Origin: JBARCX01 sp049794535
Lineage (GTDB): Bacteria; Pseudomonadota; Gammaproteobacteria; Xanthomonadales; Rhodanobacteraceae
Direction of reading: 5' to 3'
DNA: 9,938 bases
Assembly (NCBI GenBank): GCA_049794535.1
Contig: JBARCX010000302.1
Location: 1-9,938, forward strand
The translations under genes were made by a program, and so were the position numbers. Each line of letters begins with the position of its first letter. Position 1 is the stretch's first letter. The notes under the pieces were generated by a model. It was not told where the DNA came from. It saw only the letters and a program-made list of their open reading frames with translations, and ran no database searches. Below, piece after piece: positions 6,992-9,938 of this stretch.

Positions 6992-8004
6992 CGTGCGGCA
7001 TCCGCAGGCGCACGCACACCATCCGCAATCGCCTGAGCCAGCTGATTCACCGCCATCGCGTACAACGGACTGCGGTTGTATTTCGTGATCACATAGAAAT
7101 TCTGGAAGGTGAACCAGTATTCCGGTCCAAGCGACCCTTGCAGCGTCTGCAGGCTGCTCGGCTCACCCGGACTCAACGATTGCAACGGAGCGTAGCCCCA
7201 GGCCTCGAGCTGCTCCACTGGCCATTGCGGCTTGGAGTCTTTCACCGTGATGGCTCGGGCGGCGGCATCCGGCTGAGCCCTCGCAGCAACCAGGCCACCG
7301 CGTACCCAGCCGTGTTTCGCGAAATAGTTGGCGACGCTGGCGAAAATATCCGGCAGTGAACGTTGCAGATCGATGTGGCCATCACCGTCCGCATCCACGC
7401 CATAGTCGCGAATACTGGAGGGCATGAACTGCCCCCAACCCTGTGCACCGGCATACGAGCCGGTGAGCGTATCCACCGGACCCGCCAGATGGTTGTCTGG
7501 CAGTTCCAGCAAGGTCTTCAGCTCCCCACGGAAAAACTTCGCACGCGGCGGGTAATACAAGCCGAGCGTGACCAACGCATCGAGCACTTTGTATTTGCCG
7601 GTGTTGCGGCCGTAAGACGTTTCCACACCGATGATCGCCACGATGTACTCGGGCGCCACGCCGTATTGGTTGCCAATCTGTTCGAGCAGTGCACGATGCT
7701 CGCGATAGAACGCGATGCCCTGATTAATGCGCTGGGGGGTGATGAAGATCGGCCGGTATTCGCTCCAAGGCTTCCCTTCCGCCGGCCGGCTGATCGCATC
7801 GAGAATGCTCTGCTGCTTCTTGGCACCGTTGAGCAAGGCATTGAGTAACTGCGGATCTTTACCGGTGTCTTTCGCTACTTCACGGACCAGGTCGGCTTGG
7901 CCCGGATGCGTATCGGCAAGCACAGGTGCTGTGCCAGCCAGCAGGCACAGCGCAACGAGCGCCTTAGTGAGCCGAGGTAACTTGCGCGGACGAATCACAT
8001 CCAT
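6988..8004 (-). CDS. mltB: Lytic murein transglycosylase B (GH103)
   Basis: Periplasmic enzyme that cleaves the MurNAc-GlcNAc bond with 1,6-anhydro product formation. From ATG 8004 it has 338 residues: a basic n-region (RPRKLPRLTK), a hydrophobic core and a likely signal peptidase I site (APVLA|DT), followed by the GH103 domain. The catalytic acid is Glu128 in GVETSYGRNTG. GSYAGAQGWGQFMPSS is the substrate-groove signature. DADGDGHID (about 204-212) matches the EF-hand-like calcium loop known from E. coli Slt35. Unlike E. coli MltB there is no lipobox, so it is probably soluble in the periplasm. The frame extends to a GTG at 8073 but without a signal-like start, and neither start has a strong Shine-Dalgarno, so the exact start is uncertain. 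It follows rodA after a 167-base gap. Confidence 0.93.
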   Translation of the reverse strand: MDVIRPRKLPRLTKALVALCLLAGTAPVLADTHPGQADLVREVAKDTGKDPQLLNALLNGAKKQQSILDAISRPAEGKPWSEYRPIFITPQRINQGIAFYREHRALLEQIGNQYGVAPEYIVAIIGVETSYGRNTGKYKVLDALVTLGLYYPPRAKFFRGELKTLLELPDNHLAGPVDTLTGSYAGAQGWGQFMPSSIRDYGVDADGDGHIDLQRSLPDIFASVANYFAKHGWVRGGLVAARAQPDAAARAITVKDSKPQWPVEQLEAWGYAPLQSLSPGEPSSLQTLQGSLGPEYWFTFQNFYVITKYNRSPLYAMAVNQLAQAIADGVRAPADAAR

Positions 8005-8138
8005 GAGTTCGAGTTCATAAAAAATGGTCGCGTTGGGCTGCTTGGGATCATTCGCCAGAAGCCTAACATGCACGCTTGAACACCAGCCCGATGATTCATA
8101 CGCATTTGACTGATTCCTACATCACATCAGCAATAAGT

Positions 8139-8168
8139 CATTATTCGTGCCGCCATTATTCGTACCGG
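8139..8168. repeat. Two-copy 15-bp tandem repeat after rodA
   Basis: Two adjacent 15-mers, CATTATTCGTGCCGC (8139-8153) and CATTATTCGTACCGG (8154-8168), agree at 13 of 15 positions. They lie immediately downstream of the rodA stop in the 167-base rodA-mltB gap. The repeats are AT-rich relative to their surroundings. No convincing -35/-10 pair, terminator or known regulator site accompanies them. The whole gap holds nothing else I can support. Confidence 0.6.
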
Positions 8169-8171
8169 CAA

Positions 8172-9287
8172 TCACTCATGCATCTTGCGGTGCGCATGGA
8201 TCGACATCAACACGCCGAAACCGGTTAGCAACGACACCGCCGAGGTGCCGCCGTAGCTGACCATCGGCATCGGCACACCGACCACCGGCAACATGCCGGA
8301 CACCATGCCACCGTTGACGAACACATAGACGAAAAAGCTCATGCCGATCGCACCGGCAAGCAAGCGCGAGTACGTGTCGCGCGCTTCCATCGCGATCCAC
8401 AGGCAGCGGCCGATGATGAAGACATACAAGGCGATCAGGCAGCAGACGCCGATCAGACCGAACTCTTCGCAGAACACAGCGAAAATGAAGTCGGTGGTGT
8501 GCTCAGGCAGGAAATCCAGGCGCGACTGCGTGCCCTGCTCGAAACCCTTGCCGAACACACCGCCCGAGCCCACGGCGATCTGCGACTGGATGATGTGCCA
8601 GCCGTTACCCAGCGGGTCAGACTCGGGATTGAGCATGGTCAGCACGCGATCACGCTGGTATTGGTGCATGAAATGCCAGCCCACCGGGATCATGCCGGCG
8701 ACGGCGGCCAGCAGCAGACCAATGCGCCACCACGCCATGCCTGACAGGAATAGCGCAAACGCACCAGCCGCGGAAACCAGCAATGCGGTGCCGAGATCCG
8801 GTTGCTTGGCGATCAACCCGGCAGGGATCACGATCAGCATGCCAACCACCGCGATGTCCTTCCACTTGGGCGGTAGCGACCGCGCGTGTAGGTACCAGGC
8901 CACCATCATCGGCATGGTCAGCTTGAGCAGTTCGGACGGCTGGAAGCGCATCACGCCGAGGTTGAGCCAACGGTTGGCACCCCGACCCTCGCCAAGCACC
9001 GCCACCACCACGAGCAGTGCCGTGCTGACGGCATAGAGCCATGGCGTCCAGTTGCGCAGCGTTGATGGCGGGATACGCGAAATGAGTAACAGCAGCACAC
9101 CACCGAGCACAAAACGGGCAGCCTGCCCGCCGACCAGGCCGAGATTGCCATCACCGGCGCTATAGAGTGTGATCAAACCGACCACGGCGAGCAGGAACAA
9201 TCCACCGGCCAGCGGCAAATCGATCCGCGGCCGGGTGAGAATGCGCCGGAGGAAGCGCTGTATGCGCACTTGCCATGGACCGATCAC
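8172..9287 (-). CDS. mrdB: Rod shape-determining peptidoglycan polymerase RodA
   Basis: SEDS-family glycosyltransferase (also called rodA), 371 residues with about ten hydrophobic segments, that polymerises lipid II into glycan strands during lateral-wall synthesis in complex with PBP2. Family landmarks are GANRWLNLG and MRFQPSELLKL (about 103-123), KQPDLGTALL (161-170), the extracellular loop with GSGGVFGKGFEQGTQSRLDF (240-259), LPEHTTDFIFAV with the expected catalytic Asp266, and MVSYGGTSA near the C-terminus. The start is a GTG at 9287 that overlaps the mrdA stop (GTGA). It is supported by a GGAGAG Shine-Dalgarno within the mrdA 3' end and by the absence of an early in-frame ATG. Length matches E. 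coli RodA (370). The overlap predicts coupled, balanced synthesis of PBP2 and RodA. Confidence 0.97.
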   Translation of the reverse strand: MIGPWQVRIQRFLRRILTRPRIDLPLAGGLFLLAVVGLITLYSAGDGNLGLVGGQAARFVLGGVLLLLISRIPPSTLRNWTPWLYAVSTALLVVVAVLGEGRGANRWLNLGVMRFQPSELLKLTMPMMVAWYLHARSLPPKWKDIAVVGMLIVIPAGLIAKQPDLGTALLVSAAGAFALFLSGMAWWRIGLLLAAVAGMIPVGWHFMHQYQRDRVLTMLNPESDPLGNGWHIIQSQIAVGSGGVFGKGFEQGTQSRLDFLPEHTTDFIFAVFCEEFGLIGVCCLIALYVFIIGRCLWIAMEARDTYSRLLAGAIGMSFFVYVFVNGGMVSGMLPVVGVPMPMVSYGGTSAVSLLTGFGVLMSIHAHRKMHE

Positions 9288-9938
9288 TGCATCTCTCCAC
9301 TGCTCGATGTGTCCGCAGGTAAATCCTCATTTGCGCCGGCATCGTTAGTCGGGGCGGGAGTCGGAGCCGAAGTAGGAGCCGGAGCCTCCGTCGTCGCCCC
9401 TGGCCCTATTCGAGCATTCGCCGGCAAGGGCGTATCCGGTGGTGCGTTACTCTGCGTGGAAAGCCACGCATCGAGAATTTTGCGTACGATCGGGCCGGCA
9501 TCCTGGCCACCCCAAGCACCCGCTTCGAGCAACACAGCTACCGCAATCTGCGGATCGTCGGCCGGGGTGTAGGCAACGAACCATGCACGATGTCGCGCAG
9601 CGAGATATGCGGCATTCTTGTTGGTGTCGTAGGCATTGGTGGTGCGCGAGTAGCGCTCCGCGGTACCGCTCTTGCCCGCGATCAGATACGGAAAGCCGTT
9701 ATTGAGACCCTTACCGGTGCCACCGGTGATCACCGCACGCAGGCCTTCGTTGATCACGCTCCAGTCGTTGGGCTTCTGGATCAGCGAGGGACCTGACGGC
9801 GGATTGGGTAACAGCTGTGACTGCGTTTCGCCGCTATCCCGAGTTGCCATCACCAGTCGCGGCAAATAAGGCACGCCATGACCTGCCAGCGTAGCCACGG
9901 CGTGAGCGAGCTGGGTCGGCGTCACCGCCCAATAACCC
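9284..9938 (-). CDS. mrdA: Penicillin-binding protein 2, C-terminal part (5' end beyond window)
   Basis: Partial peptidoglycan D,D-transpeptidase, the crosslinking partner of RodA in the elongasome. The frame runs off the right edge; about 217 C-terminal residues are visible. It opens with GYWAVTPTQLAHAVATLAGHG, the helix that precedes the third motif in class B PBPs. The third penicillin-binding motif KSGT follows at about 9673-9662 (AGKSGTAERYS), then HRAWFVAYTPADDPQIAVAVLLE, a typical PBP2 ending. The SxxK and SxN motifs would lie outside the window. After the fold ends (around LDAWLSTQ) there is a roughly 55-residue tail rich in Pro, Ala, Thr and Ser (9451-9287) that looks disordered. No credible internal start exists, so the GTG at 9925 is just a valine codon. 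Confidence 0.95.
   Translation of the reverse strand, partial: GYWAVTPTQLAHAVATLAGHGVPYLPRLVMATRDSGETQSQLLPNPPSGPSLIQKPNDWSVINEGLRAVITGGTGKGLNNGFPYLIAGKSGTAERYSRTTNAYDTNKNAAYLAARHRAWFVAYTPADDPQIAVAVLLEAGAWGGQDAGPIVRKILDAWLSTQSNAPPDTPLPANARIGPGATTEAPAPTSAPTPAPTNDAGANEDLPADTSSSGEMQ
9293..9298 (-). promoter_or_regulatory. Shine-Dalgarno deciding the GTG start of rodA
   Basis: The minus strand reads GGAGAG at 9298-9293, five to six bases before the GTG at 9287. It lies within the last codons of mrdA. It supports the GTG over the later in-frame GTG at 9269. Confidence 0.65.

Noticed and set aside
8005..8073. N-terminal extension of MltB from GTG 8073
   Set aside because: It would bury the signal peptide behind 23 residues and has no ribosome-binding site, although the ATG start is also weakly supported.
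8005..8171. Promoter for mltB in the rodA-mltB gap
   Set aside because: Candidate hexamers (a TATGAA and a TTGCTG) are wrongly spaced or poor matches, so no promoter is called.
1..9938. Mobile elements, CRISPR, defence or toxin-antitoxin systems
   Set aside because: No transposase, integrase, long terminal inverted repeat, regularly spaced repeat or unfamiliar gene was found. The window is fully occupied by conserved housekeeping genes.

Overview
The window is a compact, GC-rich stretch of chromosome. Every credible gene is on the minus strand. Read right to left, the transcriptional order is mrdA (PBP2, 3' part only), rodA/mrdB, mltB, rlpA, dacA (PBP5-type carboxypeptidase), ybeD (DUF493), lipB, lipA, prc, a strong terminator, and then the start of a DUF4126 membrane-protein gene that runs off the left edge. 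This is the widely conserved rod-shape/lipoate cluster of Gammaproteobacteria (E. coli has mrdA-mrdB-rlpA-dacA-ybeD-lipB...lipA), with mltB inserted between rodA and rlpA and a tail-specific protease attached after lipA. The gene order, protein sequences and base composition suggest Xanthomonadales, most likely the Rhodanobacteraceae (Dyella/Rhodanobacter/Luteibacter/Frateuria type). That placement is an inference, not a measurement.

Region 9938-6098 holds the cell-elongation machinery: the PBP2 transpeptidase and RodA glycosyltransferase, which polymerise and crosslink lateral-wall peptidoglycan, followed by two lytic transglycosylases, MltB and RlpA. Region 6051-4804 holds a D,D-carboxypeptidase that trims pentapeptides. 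Region 4804-2718 holds YbeD and the lipoate pathway (LipB octanoyltransferase, LipA sulfur insertion). Region 2706-460 encodes Prc, a periplasmic protease which in E. coli acts on peptidoglycan-related proteins such as PBP3 and the hydrolase MepS. A terminator at 394-425 closes the unit.

Junctions are tight. mrdA/rodA (GTGA) and mltB/rlpA (ATGA) overlap by four bases, dacA/ybeD overlap by one base (TGATG), and lipB/lipA and lipA/prc are 11 bases apart. Wider gaps are rodA-mltB (167 bases), ybeD-lipB (107 bases between stop and start codons) and rlpA-dacA (58 bases). No stretch over 300 bases lacks a gene. The largest gap, 267-459, contains the terminator and a near-palindromic 24-bp dyad ahead of the DUF4126 gene.

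I see no mobile element, CRISPR array, tRNA, rRNA or defence cassette, and no clear evidence of an undescribed system. The points most worth a second look are a Ser at the position I expect to be the catalytic His of RlpA, the dyad upstream of the DUF4126 gene, the placement of prc in a lipoate/wall operon, and a hairpin between ybeD and lipB.
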